Shown here: positions 35,449-50,000 of the stretch, piece by piece
Layout: every line of letters starts with the position of its first letter
Position numbering within the stretch: the first letter of the stretch is position 1
Assembly: GCA_014706295.1 (NCBI GenBank)
Contig: JACSVZ010000007.1
Span: forward strand, 46,452,975 to 46,516,974
Length of the DNA: 64,000 bases
Source of the DNA: Lycocorax pyrrhopterus obiensis
Taxonomy: Eukaryota > Chordata > Aves > Passeriformes > Paradisaeidae
Direction: 5' to 3'
Translations under genes and position numbers: made by a program
The notes under the pieces: model-generated
Told to the model about the DNA's origin: nothing
Seen by the model: only the letters and a program-made list of their open reading frames with translations
The model's database searches: none

Positions 35449-38400
35449 AAGGGTAGCAGAAGAAGGAAAAAATTCCCTAAGACATATGGAATGCAAGGTG
35501 GTGCTTTTTAAACTACTTTGCCACTAAGATTTTATTCAGGGAAGCATTTTGTCATGAATCTATAGTCAGGGAAAGGAATAGTCTGGAGAATTTCCTAACA
35601 TATTTATGAATTGCTGATATGAATGAAATACGAAGGCCAGACAAAAAAAATATTTGTTAGCACAAGCTGGAATATTCACACAGTCAGACAGCTACTACCA
35701 GGCAATTACATTAAGGAAGTCAAAAGTTTAAACCAATCCTAAATCCCCTTACGAAAATATTGTCTGCTTAAGGCAGGCATGAGCTAGGTATTTTACTTTT
35801 CCAAATAATTGCAAGTCTAACAACTGCTGTTCCTTAGCAATGGATTAAAGACTTCAAAATTCAGAATGGATTTTGCCTTGTCCAGATCTCTGAAATACTG
35901 CAAATGGATCGGCTGGTGATGGAGGGGCATGACACCATCAAATCTGGGTCATGCACTAAAGCCAAAGACTCTGGTGAAACTCTCATGTTCTGCCCAGGCT
36001 ACCTTATGCTTCTCAATCTATAGTCATCACAAGTTAGCTACCCTGCATTAATTTTATGTATATGGAATACTCAAAGGAAGTAAAGCAGTGTCCCCAGTAC
36101 TGCCAACACAATTAAAATCATATCGCCAACAAACACCTTTACTACAGGAACAGTCAAACACAATATTTTTGCTTCTAATTTACCCTAACCTAATGCACAT
36201 AGCATAATCAGGGATTCTTCAAAAGGATATTCATCTAAGATTCAGCTCATAATGTAGAGAACTCAAATGCCTAATTTGGGCATCTCCTTTAAATGTGTAA
36301 TCCACCTGTGAGTAATCACAACTCACAGATTCTTTCCTGCAATTGCTGTACAGGCACAATGCACAGTGAGGAGCATGAATTAGAAGGCAAATTTAATGAA
36401 TTATTTTGCTTTACCACAGCAAACACAATTCACATGGGTTTATTCTGGGAACATAACAGTGGCTATACTCAGCCAGATCAAAACTTCATTTAAGTCTGTA
36501 TGCCACCAGCATCAGAGAATGGTAAGAGACCTAGGGAGCACCCAGTGCATAACAAGATGGTGAGCAGACAGTGGTATTCCTCCTACCTTCCATGTATTCT
36601 CCAGGGCCTACAGTGTATTATGTTGTCACATATTTACCAACAGAACAAATTACTTCCTTTCACCAGCAGCACTCCCTTCTTTAATTTGCTTTAATGGTAT
36701 CTTGTGAAGTGCTGTAAAGCTGAGTGCAGCTCATTTCTCAGCAAAGGAGGTCTTAGGTAGAGCTCTATATAGTCTACAGAGACTCTATACAGTCCAAAAA
36801 AAACCTTTTCTGCAAAATGCCTAACAACCCTGGGAAGTCTTTTTTTTTTTTTGAGTAGGCTTTTGACTTGGGCATAGTCGGATGAGGGGAACATGTAGAC
36901 AGCAGACAGTTCAAATTTGGCCTTCTTTCTACCAAAATCACGTGTTCTGTATGGAGACTATGTACCAAACTCTAGTGGTGATCCCATGGTTTGAATGTAT
37001 GCTCATTCATAAGCACTGGCCTAGGATGACCCAGTTTCTACATTGTGATCATCAAACATGCATCAACAGATAGATTTCAACATCTAAAATGTCAGGCTGC
37101 ATTTGTCTGAAACCTGAACATAAAATGCTCTCTGCACTTAAGCTTCAAGTCGACTGGTTCCCAAATTACATTTGTAAATAAAGATTCTGCAGCATGTAAA
37201 AGCACTTTTTACTCATTCTCGTAAACATAACCGAGCAGGGCCTCAGCAGGTTCAAGTAGGCATAACCTTCATTGAAGCTGAATATTATAAATTTACTTAC
37301 AACAGTTAAAAAACTTAATCTTTCTTGGACTTTACTGTAAAAATATATTTCCTCTAAAAGAAATTTGAGTCTGTACTTTTGAGAAAAGTTGTAAAATTAT
37401 GTTCTTATGAAAAATCTATTTGTAGCACAATTACAGAAAATCCTCACTGCAGTCTTTCTTTTTTATCAGTATCTTTTGAAATACACACTATCCACCTCAA
37501 AGTGAATTGTTCTTTTCATAAAAAGCAACCAAGTTATTCAAACAGATAAAATATTAATTCTAAGCAAGGGAATAAGAGAAGAAAAATCAAAATCTTAAAT
37601 TTCTTCCCCAAGCTTTCTTATCATGAGGATTCAGCAATTCACTTCTGTTGCACTTTAATCATTTGAGCTCCCATCGGGAAGAAATGTCCCCTAAATCAAG
37701 CTCTTCTCAGCTGTTGGGAGGAATATTTTCAATATTTAGAGAAAGCAGTGAACAAGGATTCCTCAGTTCTCACCTTCACTGAAATATTGAGATAGACCGA
37801 CACAACTTATTCTGGCCTCAATTTCATTAGTTAAAATGGGTACTTCACATGATTTCATAAGGCTTCCTTTGTCATGGACTGTAGCAAATAGAGCTAACAA
37901 GGACAAGAGGAGATTGGGTGTCACAAAGGTATTTCCCTGCTCAGAGGAGAAAGTGGTTGTGTTTCACTCTGATTCTTGAAGAAAATCTGCACAAAAAATG
38001 TGGTTTGGCTTTAGTAGAATATGAAACAAAGATGAAAACACACATTTATTTAATTTTCTTGGTTTACTTGAAAAAAATAATATTTTCTTATGTTCTCATG
38101 TGATAAAATCATGGAAGAGTAGTCAAGGTGCAAATGTATTATCATCAGTCTCTGTACAAACTGATTATCAGAGAGTATCACTTATTATCTTTGTGATGCT
38201 GTTGCTGTTCTTACAGAGAGTAGAGAGCTTTTGAATTTGTTTTTTGATAAGTTTTTTCCAGACCTTTCATTGGTGATCTCAAAAAGAAAAAAAAAAAACA
38301 AACACTGGGGGAGCTAGAAAAATCCATTCCTTTTACAAAAGCACCTTAAAAATTGATGCATTATCCCTCCCCATGCCCACCACCACATGCACAGAGATAG

Positions 38401-39529
38401 AGGAGAAAAATTATAAAACTTTAAGTTACTGATACCTACTAGGTAACAATTAACTAAATTGTGGTAGAAAACAAGCAGCAACAACTGGGAAAAAAAGATA
38501 TATTTTAAAGTTAGGTTGCAAATGAGAATGTTTGTGAGAAGGAATGATCAAATGCAGCAATAAAGAGAGAACTGAGACAGTAAGTAGAGGCTGGTAGCTG
38601 GATATATTTAAATCAAAAATAGAATCCTTCTCAATATGAACATAAAAGTAGGAGTGGAGGGTATGAGAGTTCATTGCAGCAAATGTCCAATATAAATTTT
38701 ATAATAAAAGCGAGGCATCTGGATTTTACAGTGCAAACATCAAACTGTAAAGGTCTGACTGGGGCAGTCCTGGATCCAAACACCATCCTGCTCTTTCGTG
38801 AACCCTTGTCTATATGATAGAGACAGAAAATATTACTTAACAATGCATGATCACAAGTGGGGAATAATTCAAGAAAATATAGCCCTAGATAAGCCATCTC
38901 AGGTTTAACACAAATAGCCCAATGAATATTGGGGCTTATTTCCAAAAGTTGCAGTTCATTATTGGTGGACAATAGGGCTAGATGAAAATCTCACTATTTC
39001 CCTCAATTTGTAACTCTAACTGCAGGTTACCTTTTGATCCGTCCAAAATAATCTTGCTACCTTGGAGTTTTGTTGGTTTGGTGCATCTTTGCTTTCTGGA
39101 CACTTTCCGTGAGTATTTGATTATTGAAAAGACAGTGCAAGGCTTCAGATGAGAGCCTTAAGTCACACTGTACACTTCTATTTTTCTAGTGAATACATAT
39201 AATTTTAAAGCTAATTTCCAAGTCTAAGATTCAAATATGAATTTGAATTTGATGTTCTCCAAGTATTTGTGAGGAAAAAGAGGCCACTCTAAGAAATGCC
39301 TCCCACTAAAATTAGAGTATTCAAGGATTACAAATTCCTGTGCAGTATGAACAGAGTATCAGCATGTTTAATAAAAATGGAAACTATTAAAAGATACACA
39401 CAGAAAACAAGTGGAATAATTTGTCAGCCTACTTCAGATGCGCATGCAAGCAGACCTGGTCCTTGAAGAAGAGACCTGCTTCACACACAAGCTTTTCAGA
39501 CTGCCATCATTCATTCGTTTGCAAACCCC
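35449..39529. other. Non-coding AT-rich stretch, no gene recognised
   Basis: Nothing recognised apart from short A or T runs (36840-36852 and about 38286-38299). Confidence 0.5.
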
Positions 39530-40040
39530 AACCTACTGTCAGTGAAGGAAAAATTGGTATGTGAACTATTACAGAAGCTTGACCCTTACAAATCGATGGG
39601 GCCAGACAATGTCCACTCAAGGGTATTAAGAGAGCTGGCTCCTTAATACCCTCATGAGGCTGCTTTCCATAATCTTTGAGCAGTTGTGGAGATAGGAAGC
39701 ATCTCAGAAGACTGGAAGAAGGCTGATATCATACCATCTATCATACCATCTACAAAAAGGGCTAAATGAGGACCAAGGAAATTATAGGCCCATCAGTCTT
39801 CAGTCCCTGGGAAAGTTATGGAGTGGATCCTTCTGGGGGCCATCCCAAATCAGATGAAGCGTGTGATTGGGAAAATCCAGAACAGATTCAAAAAAGGGCA
39901 AATATCTCTTGACAAATGTGATTTTCTTCTATGACAAAGTAACCGTCTTGGCTGATGTGGGACGAGCAGTGGACACTGCCTTCCTGGATTTCTCCAAGGC
40001 TTTTGAAAGGGTTTCCCTCAGCCTGGCTTAAGGGTAGCAG
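39530..40040 (+). pseudogene. CR1-type non-LTR retrotransposon fragment (reverse transcriptase)
   Basis: Translated in pieces across frames, this segment shows the order of conserved blocks of an avian CR1 ORF2 reverse transcriptase. A DPYKSMGPD...RVLREL block (about 39581-39641) is followed by LSIIFEQ (about 39670), GNYRPISL (about 39781-39805), a LLTN...FYDKVT block (about 39903-39945), and GRAVDTAFLDFSKAFE...VS (about 39961-40015). Frames change between blocks and stops are frequent, so it is dead. Both the 5' part and the CR1 3' end are missing. A 12-bp tandem duplication (39728-39751) lies between two blocks. Homology fades after about 40030. Confidence 0.85.
39728..39751 (+). repeat. 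12-bp tandem duplication inside the CR1 fragment
   Basis: ATCATACCATCT occurs twice in direct succession within the reverse-transcriptase region. It presumably arose by replication slippage after insertion. Confidence 0.9.
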
Positions 40041-43000
40041 AGTGGCATCTCCTGAAAGATGGGTCATTTTGAAGGACTCTTTTACAGGTGGATCAGAGGA
40101 TCTGGGTGAATGATGCTGAAGCACACAGCAAGGTGTGATAGTTAAGGATAAGATTAATATGCCTGCTAAAGTGTACACTGTTGTGAGGGAACCCTGATCC
40201 TAAGAGTTCCAAAGAGTGTTACATGTTATGATTCCTTATGAAGAAAAAGTAAGCAATTTAATATCTTTTGCTCTTCTAAGTTATTGTAACAGACTTCTGA
40301 ATGTTATGTTATTGAATTATTAACAACTATTCAACACTAACTTCAGCAGAAATACACAGGATAAAAATATGATCATGTCTGCCTCTAGGAATTTCCAGTT
40401 TGAGAAATAGTTGATTATTGTAGAGTTAGTCACGGGGGAGGGAAAAATGGTGTATCAAGAAAATTTCCTTATATCTTTTGCTTTTTTGATTTCCATTGAC
40501 GGGCATTGCAGGTTCATCAGGTGCTCAGATAAGCAAAAAGCACATCAGAAAAAGCCAAGTTAAAAAAAACCGTATAATTTTCACTGTAGCCGTCAGCCTG
40601 CAGCTATTACAAATGAGTAATTTATAAGTGTGTAATTTACAGAATGTGTATGGAAGCGCATTTAATGCTGATACAAAGACAGCTTGGATGTGTAATGAGG
40701 TTTTTATAGCATATTGTGATAGGTTTAATGTAGGCGTGTAGGTACAGCTTCCTCAGCAATCACTAAGGGTTGGTTGAGGGTGCGTTCTTTTTTTTAAGCC
40801 TGAAAAATGTGCTTTTAAATAGAACTCTAGAAAAAAATTTACATAATTATTTAAAATCTGTCAATGTCTGTTCTTTGGACACAATCACTCTGTAATGTAC
40901 GGAGGCTACATTAGTTATGAGAGGTTTTTTTTAAACTGTCACAACACTACCAAGATGAGAAAAGTAATCCCGTGCTTAATGCATGGCTGGATCCTTCTGG
41001 AAAATAATGAGAGGCATCCCTGGGAGAAAGGACTACTTACCATAAAGTACATTCTCGGTATATTTCTCCTCCTTTTTTTTTTAATTTTATTTTTTTAAGC
41101 ACATTTGCATGAGAACAGGATCTCTGGCTAACTATGCCCTTTGGAATCCCCCCTCCCCCTTGGTATTTTAACATCCTCTTGTGGTGACTAGGGTCCAAAT
41201 GCTGTCAGCACCTACAAACTTAACCTTTCAAACACACTCACTGATTTCCTTGAAGCAATCTACTGAATGTAGTGCAGCACATGCCCAGCATTTGCAGGAG
41301 CAGGGCCAAGATAATTATTTCCAGATGAACATGTGCTGTAAAGAGGTGGTAGAACTAGCACAGCTAGAAGAATGAAATTTCAAGGAACTGGATTCAGCCC
41401 AAAGTTATGCCCCTCAACAATTTCTTTGCCTGGAAGAGCTCAAGCACAAGACGATTTTCACCAGTAAATCTCAGGAGAAACTAATGCTTCACAGTCTCAA
41501 AGGGAAACTGTGAGAGACAAGAGCAGTGGTCTCAAAGGGGTGCAGACCCTGAAGGAATTGCCTCCTTAGGATGCTGCTGACCAAGATGGCAAAGCAGAGA
41601 TGATTTATGTCTCTGAGGTATGAGCTGTGACTGCAGTCTTTATTGAAGAGTTCATTTTTAGCTGAATCCACAGGCTAAATTTTGGAACAGTGTTCTTACC
41701 CTCAAAGACTGCTGCGGTTACTGGATCAAATCCCTTTTTCTAGGACACTTTTGCCAGATGACAACACTGGAGAAAAACATAAAAAATATTCAAGAGGCAC
41801 ATTAAAGTTTTTAAGTATATTTTCTCATCATTCAGAAGAGAATTTCCTACTTCTTCCCTAGGAAATCACATCTGTTTACATTTTGCTCTAAATAAAGAGA
41901 GTTGTCAGGTTGTGCACCTGTGTCTAAGCAAAAATTCTAGAAATGGGCTGCACTGTCCCATGTGCTGGTGCATTTTGTCTTTGTAGTTGCAAGTCCCAGT
42001 GTATTGTCAGAAGACATCCCCATCTGGAGTGTTCACAACCAATAAGGAAGCATATCCCAGGTTACCAAACCCAACAAAAATTTAGGGAAAAAACAAAAGA
42101 AGAAGAATCAGGCCTACTTACTGGCAGGGAAGGATGAAATTTGTGGAGGAGTCTGCTGTGTGCCTCTGAGGGATAGTTCTCATTTGGAATTTCATCACTA
42201 GAAAAAGTAGCCATTTTTGGCCCTAGAGCAAATACTTCTGAAAGCCAGATTTTGCTCCAGGTCAGGTACAGACTTGGAGCAAATAACATGAAACTTAGCA
42301 GATTCATTGCATTGCGGTGCATGCAAAGCTCCAGTGTACCTTCTGATTCCCAGTCTACCAATCGGTGTTAACAGAATTCAAAAGCTTCAACTAAAATTCA
42401 TCCCAAAGCACTGAGTTTCATCCATTTCTGGGTTTAATTGGGATTTTTATATACAGTTTCCAGATAAAGTCGTAAGACAGGCCATCATTTCCCAACTAAA
42501 CTTTACCCAAAGGTCCCAGAACCTCACTGAATCTTTAAAGAGACCCCAACCTGCTGTTCCAAGCTTCCCATGCAATACAGTAAAAGGTGAGTTTCCATTC
42601 TGTGGCTTGGGACTTTGCTGAGGATCCCTCTCAAAGTGCTTCCTTCATGCACGTGCCTTCCTTATTCTGTTGTAGCTTGTACCAACCTAAATAAATGGCA
42701 ATAAATACCAAGATTATTTTATGAAAAATTAGACATCATCATCATCTTCTTCCGTGTTCTGTGTTCATTAGTGACAGGTGACGTATAGTCAGGTTTCACT
42801 CACAGCTGCTGCTCATTGCACACACCACTTGCCAGAGGAACCTGACAAATAAAGAGAAGCAAAAGTATGAAAGAGAATAAATTTTGATACTAAAACTAAA
42901 TAAACATGACATGTAATTTATCAAAAGCATAAATACAAGCAAGGCCAACGTGTCTTTTTCCTCTAAAATGATATATTTTACCAGAGGGATATTTCAGATT

Positions 43001-46000
43001 TTTCACTTTGTGCCAAGGTAAGTTTAATACCTTTCTAATCTACAACATATGGGTCATACGATATTGCACATTATTTGCATCACCAATAAAACAGCCCATT
43101 AATCAAACATGGCACCATACCCTCCAACAGTATAAACTGGAAAATGTGCTTAATATTTTTTGCTTGAATGGAATTATTTGCTTGAAATGCTCTCTTTTGG
43201 TATAACAAACATCTGCTAATTTTAACATTGGTCAAGCATACCAACAATTATTCTAAATCTCTATTTATTTGAAGTCTTCACTGGAAATAAAAACCAGTCT
43301 GTAAATACATTTATCTCCAAATTATCTGATGTGATTTTATTTATTTTTTTCGTCAGCATAACTGTGCAAGTTTAGAATAGAGTCATTGAGAAATAACTAA
43401 TACATATTATTTGTACAATTATGATATTTCACCCAAGCTTGGTCATTCTGTAGCAAAGTCTACTAGAAATGAAAATCAAATTCATATCCAAATAGATAAT
43501 TTTCTTTATAGAATCTCATACACTGTAATGAAAAATTTGTGTGAGGCAGGAAATTATAAGAACTGTTCAGAATTCTCAATTAGCCTTTGGCTTGCAGTAG
43601 TTTCAGATTTTGAAAACAGGCATAAAAAATAGATACAGAATTTACCAGTATTTTAAAATAAAACACATTAAGTTAAGACTGCAGAAATGCTTTTTCTTTT
43701 AAAAAGAGAAAGGCAGGAGATCTGAATTCCATTGTTATTTTTACTGTGCTAAAGAAAATACTTAAACAATTATTTTCTGTACATTTATATTAATCCCTCT
43801 GGCAAACATCAGTGCTCAGATAAATATGGGGCTTGTTAGTTTCCATCCAGAAGATAAATCCTATCCCTTTGTCTGCCAGATTTCATCTCCAGAGCTCAAA
43901 TAGGAACTGAATCGAAAACCTCTGAAGCGTAGGGATGGCTTTGAGCACAGTTATTAATTCCTCTTTAAAACGAGAAATTGAGGCTATGAGTAAGAATTCT
44001 CTAACCAAGAATAGTTTGCCAAATTAAAGCTATAGTTATCTTTCATCACAGGTATTAGTTGTCAGTCATGAAAGTACATCTTAAGAAACTTGACTACTGA
44101 GCATGGAAGAAGGGCCGTATGGATGAGAATAAGTTTGGGAGTAGCCTTTAGCACTGGGGACTCCATTCAGTATTTTCATTTGCACAATTCACAGTCTCTC
44201 TCTTTTAGCCTCCTGCAAATCAAATACAAAAGTACCTTTCTGCTTAGGGTTATGTGAGACTAAAACATTCACAAGACACTGTCAGGACCTACAATGAAAG
44301 GTGCTGTAAAACCAGTGAGTGTTACTGCTTTTTATTAGAAAGCACATTCCATTAAAACTCCCCAACACTTTCCATTAAAATTATTATTAAAAAAAAAACA
44401 AACCACCACTATTCTCATTAAGGAAGGTCAATCTACTTTCAGCTAAAATGAGAATTGACTTTACATTTTATTCAGCACTCACAGCAATTTTTAAATTTTA
44501 GAAGAAGTTCAACATTTTTTTTATTTCAGCCAGATATAACCAAAATGAGGGCTTCTTCTACAAATGCTTACATGTGTGCTCAGGCTTGGGAGGGTTTCCA
44601 GTGAAACAAGTTGCTTGTATAAATTTAAGCAAGTGCATTCCTGTTTGTAGACTCAGAGTCTAAGAAACCATTTTTAACCATTTCTCTGAATCGTTGCTCC
44701 AAACCTGCTAATAGTACCAAACTCCTGCTGACTCTAAAGTAAACAACTAATTCTCAGTAGTGTTATTAATTATTTACCCACTGAAAAATACTTCTAAGTT
44801 CCCCAGATATTATCATTTCATAAGAATTCATAAAAAATAATATTTTCCAAAATATCAGAAGAGCCAGCCAAGAGAGGATATAAGACGAAAAAGTGGTGAA
44901 ATTTACAATAGGTGTCTGTCTAATGTAAATTTTCATTAGGTGTCATGCTATCCAGTTATTGTGAAATAATAAAATACATCCAAAGAGTGAGTGCTATATT
45001 TTTTACCTCTTGGTTCTGATGACATACAAAAGCTGTTAGAGTAATATTGTCACTAGCAACTCCTGATAAAAAATAGTTCTATTTAATACAGTTGGGTGCA
45101 GTTCACTCTCTCTATATTGTAAATATAAACCAGAATATCACATGAGAGCAACTAAATTACATAACTGCTCATGCAAACCTGCACAATACCCTTAACGGCC
45201 CCTCATAAATCTGGAATGTTTTGCTGTTTCTTCCCCTTCTCAAGCATCCAGACTTGGGTGTATTTCTTTTCAAATGTTTTATTTAGTTGTAGAGATCCTT
45301 TTCTCCACTGCTGTCAATCAAGGTAGGGATGGGGTGAAGGTTCAGTATCAGTCACTGGGCACAGCAGGAAAGCAAAACCGGCAGAAAATACTTGCCATCA
45401 GCAAGAGGTAGAGTTCAGCTGCCTACTTGACGAATACTTCTTAGACCTAAATAAGGCAAAAATGAACAAGCACAGTGTTTCAGAGAAGCGGTCTGTGGTA
45501 GACTGGATTTAAAAAGAGAGTGTGGGAGGCCAGCACTCTCAAGTGAAAACATTTAAAGTTTTGCTATTGTTTCTAAATAACAATAAAACACATAATAAAA
45601 TCCCCACTCTGTAGGAAAAAATTAAAATTTTCCCACATGAGTTGATGGCTCTTCTGATAAAATTAATTGGGTTTTTCTTCACATTAGAAAATGGCAGTTC
45701 ATCAAAAACACTCCAGAAATATATCAGTTTCCATGAACTTTGACCAAAACACATAGAACTGTATGAGTCAAGGCAAGGTAAAGGCTGCAAACAACTCCAT
45801 TTTCTCTTTGGATAAGTAAATTATGCCATCTCTGTTTTCTCCAAAGAAATGTTTTTCTTAGAATTTTTACTTTTCTGACCACACAGGTACCCCACATCCA
45901 GTAGAGGGCACTCATTAAAGCTTCACCTTACCTTGCTTCACCTGACACTTGGAGGGCTGTGTCGTGGAAAGGACCAGAGACCTCCTGCGAGAGCTGAGAG

Positions 46001-46935
46001 AAAGGCATGGTTTAATTCCTCCAAGCTGTACAGCTCAGCCTACCAGATGTTTGCAATGTTCTGTTCTTCCTGAGGGACTTCATGCACTCTGGCTCCTACA
46101 GATTCCAGTGACACTGGGGTTTTGCTGGAAGGACCCAGGGGGTAACTGCAGTTGCTTCAATGGTAGATGAGTTAACTGGTGGCACCCACCTGGGCTGGAG
46201 AACGGCGTCCTAGTGCTCCCAAAATCTACCTCCAGGACTCTGAATGTGGCCTTTTGTTCTGTGTATCTAAATGAAGCCCGTTTGGTTCTGAATGTAACAT
46301 CTGTTTAATCATTCTATCTCTATTCATACGGATCATCCATGGTCTATTCCACGAAGTATTCCCTGTGAAAAAAAACCCATTAAGAATGAAATCTTACCCC
46401 TTTTTTTTCTCAGTTTTCTGGTTCATCCTTTTGTCCATTTATCTGTTGCTTTGATCCTGATATTATCCAACTGTACTTAGACATCTTTTTAAATAATCTC
46501 TCCAGGTGCTGTTCCTGTCTTGACAGAAAGCACTTAAATTTACTACTGAGATACAGTCAGTGAAATATCTTAAATTCAGAAATTATACCAGTAGTGGAGG
46601 AATAAACATCTGTAGACAGGTCTGTCTCTAATTACTGCACTATCACCTACTGCTTTCTTCACATCCTCCCAGAATTTTCAGGTTCAAGAAAGATACTATT
46701 TTCCTCTTCCCTATCTGTTATATTTTCAGAGGTATTAAAAACTTGTCCTACAGTATCATAAAACACTGCTGAAATTATTGCATCTAACTTCATATGTTTA
46801 GTATTGGCAAGTAAGAGAAGATAACAAACAAAACAAACAAACCAACAATCAAAACAACCCCTCCTGTCAACTCTATTGGCACCTTGTCAGACTTTCTAAG
46901 CACGAGTATCTATATTTCACTGCAATTCTGTAGAA
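40041..46935. other. Non-coding stretch; part may be conserved non-coding DNA
   Basis: No gene or clear repeat is visible. About 40580-40780 holds complex sequence with ATTTATAAG- and TAATTTACA-type motifs reminiscent of developmental enhancers, but this is only an impression. A-rich simple sequence lies around 46826-46858. Confidence 0.4.
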
Positions 46936-46939
46936 CTGT

Positions 46940-47030
46940 AGAAAATAGACCTAGATCATTAGACCCTGTAATCTAACCTCATGTCAAGATCAGCCATCTT
47001 GAAATCTTCCATCACCTTTTCTTTGACTTC
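46940..47030 (-). repeat. Possible ancient CR1-type fragment
   Basis: The words TAGATCATTAGACCCTGTA and the following CTAACCTCATGT-like stretch resemble the 3' part of old amniote CR1 elements read in antisense (…ATCATCTAGTCTGACCTCCTG…). The match is short and diverged, so it may be chance. Confidence 0.3.
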
Positions 47031-50000
47031 CTTAAATTTCAGTTGTACAGATTTTATGTCACCTGAAAGAAGACAATGCCAATTCACTTTCTGTATTTTT
47101 CCCTTTTCTCTCTCTTACTTTTAGAGAAAATTCACAGGTTTTTGCCTTGAGTGCAGGGATACAATACCAGTTTTGGTATTTTCTCAGCTGAAGAGCTGAA
47201 ATGGCTCTTAAGAAACTGCTCTATTTTTTGAAGAAAAATGAAACTTAATGCCTTGGAAAGGCTTCTGTTTACCTGAAAAATTTTGCTTATCCAGAGCAAT
47301 TCTCCTTTTTGCTACCACCCAGAAGAGAGAAGCCTGAATTTAAGCTATGTTGTTTTGAGAAGTGTTTCAGTATTTTGATCATACTCAAAACCTACTCATA
47401 AAATCTCTTGATATCACAACCCTGCTCAACACACGATCAACACTTCTGCATCCTATCAAGACACAATGAGACTATCTCTCATCTCTCTCTGTATGAAAAT
47501 ATTTACACAGAGCCCTATTCAACTGTACTGTTTCCTTATTCATTTTGGGTTCTATTGCAAAACTGTCCTTTGCTAGTGCTGTTTTCAGGGAAGGAAAGAG
47601 GAGAAGTTAATGTTCTCCATGGATTCTTTCCAGTCTGAGACATAACTAGCCTTTGCTTACTGCCTCTTACCCTCTCTTCTGTTGTGATAAACTCTCCCAA
47701 AAACATTCTGCCTGTGCTTTCCTATATCTAGATTCCCTTCTATTCTCAGCATCACTCTGTAAAACATTGCTCCTGTTTTCAGCCACTATCGTTTGTCTTC
47801 ATCTCTTATATTTCATTTGTTAAATACGTTTATTCTGTAAAGAAGGATGGATCTCAACTACATACAAGATAAATTTGCCCTTTCTCCTACGGATATGTCA
47901 TGCTTCACCACCCTCATCATCCTTCTATTCAGTAACAGTAGTTGTCTGAGACCTAAGAGAGAAGCTCCCCAAAGGAGAAGAAAATAGTTACATGAAGTCT
48001 AAAGATACTTAAACTTAGCCATAAACTTAGTGTGTTTATGCACAGTCGTTAAATGAATGAGTCAGTGTGTAAAGCTGCTTGTGAATCTCAGCCTAGACTA
48101 CTGCCTGGCACCAAGGGAGCATTTCTTTCTCAGTGCTTGGCCTTTCAGGGGTTTGTCTGTTTGTTTGCTTATCTGCCTGCTGACATACCCTCTTCCTGAA
48201 CCTGCTCAGTCCCAAACCTTGCTTCGTTTAAGTACCTTCACAGCTAATGGTGGAAAAGAGGTAACAGTGGCAGACTTAGCAGAAACAAAACTGAGACAGC
48301 AAGGAACTTAATTACCAAAAAACCAACAAAAACAAAACAACAAAAACCGAGCAAACAAAACTCATTTCAGTCACTAGACAATATAACAGCTCTGCTCTAT
48401 GCCAAAATACTTACAATTCTCTCCTTGTTTGTTAGCTCTGTCTTCGGCTTTCCTGTGCCAGTTTAGACCCATTAAGACCATATATTTTAACAATGATGAT
48501 TTTACAGTCAAATATACAATGCATGAATTCATGGTGGTCAAACCCAAATGCACTCTGAAAATGCTAACGCTTAGGGAAATAATCCAGAGGGGGGTTTTGT
48601 CATAATATTTATTATAGCAATACCACAGATTTTGTTAGCAAAACCACTGCTGTGTCAGCAAGTTCTGGAAAAAATAATAAAAGGAACTATAAATAAAATA
48701 CATAAATTTAATTAAAGGTTAAATCTTTGAGAGAAACCGCTCCTTAAAAGGGACTAAAAGTTTTGTGATTTTTTTCTTTGTGATATATCTTGTTTTTCTC
48801 TCCAATTTATATTTTTTTTTAATCTTGCTGCTTATTTACAAACATAGTAATTATTCAAAATATGAAGGCTTAAAAAATCACTGGATCTGAACCTATTCAT
48901 CTAATAACTAAACTAATTCCTGCTACAACAATTGTACAAAAACACACCAGAGGCCATCAGGTCAAAAAATTGAATCTCCTACATTTTTTGGTTGTTGCTT
49001 TAAAACAGATTATTTTCTATTTTGAAAGCAAGATAACCTGTTATTCTTGACATACACAAAGTATAACATTTAACAAACAAACCAGAAACATTTGAATATA
49101 TATTATTGCTTTAATATAACTGCTTATAATTTTGAGATGTTCCCCACGTCCCTGGGCTGCCTTGTCTCAGCATCAGTTTATGTTTTGAGATAATTCCATT
49201 CTTTCCTGCAAGTTCCTGTGAACTGCTTACTACAGAGACAAGTTACTAGACATGATCAAAGCTGTTGTTCTTACAGGTATCCTTAAATAACATTGCAGAC
49301 CTTGCAGATCCCTGACATAAAACTTTCAGGATATTATGATTCAATTTGAACTTTGCTTTTCAGAAGACAGCCTGCACCACAGGCAGATGGATGTACAGAA
49401 TATCTGGTGTCTCAGAACAGCATGTTCCAGGAATCCAATGTGGCTACAGATGAGGTTTCTCATCTGAGGCAGGTGACAGGTACTGTCCTGCAGAGATGCC
49501 TCCCTATGCACTAAGGCTGTACAGGACACAGAAGGAATCAGGGAGTGTGGAAGTAGTCCTAATTTTCAGTTAAAATAAAGGAAAAAAGAAAAAGAGAGGG
49601 TGGGTTATAATCTAATCCCAGTGTCAGAAGAGAAGTTGAGAGCAGGCTAAGAGAGAGGTGTGTATGCATATTTGTGACACCAACCCACTAAAGGATGATG
49701 ACATAGCTGTGGGGAATCTGAACCTGAGATTACCAGCTCCCAAATAGTAGGCATTCAGTGATCTGTATTCACGTTCTGATATCCATGGAGAAGTTAGTGT
49801 ATTGCTCAGCATCCTTCAAGCATCTACAAATATCCCAGAGATTTCAGGAGGGTATTAACTCATTAAGACTAGCTGGTAGACAGGTTCTAGCAGCGGAAAG
49901 TGAACCAGATCATTTCACTGCTTGCCTTAAGGGAGATGAGTAGGTAATATAAAAGGCCTGTGAAGTCATTGTCTCCTATTTCTCTTCATTTGTGTGGATA

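Noticed and set aside
46024..46035. Perfect 12-bp palindrome AGCTGTACAGCT
   Set aside because: Twelve-base palindromes are expected by chance at this scale, and nothing around it adds meaning.
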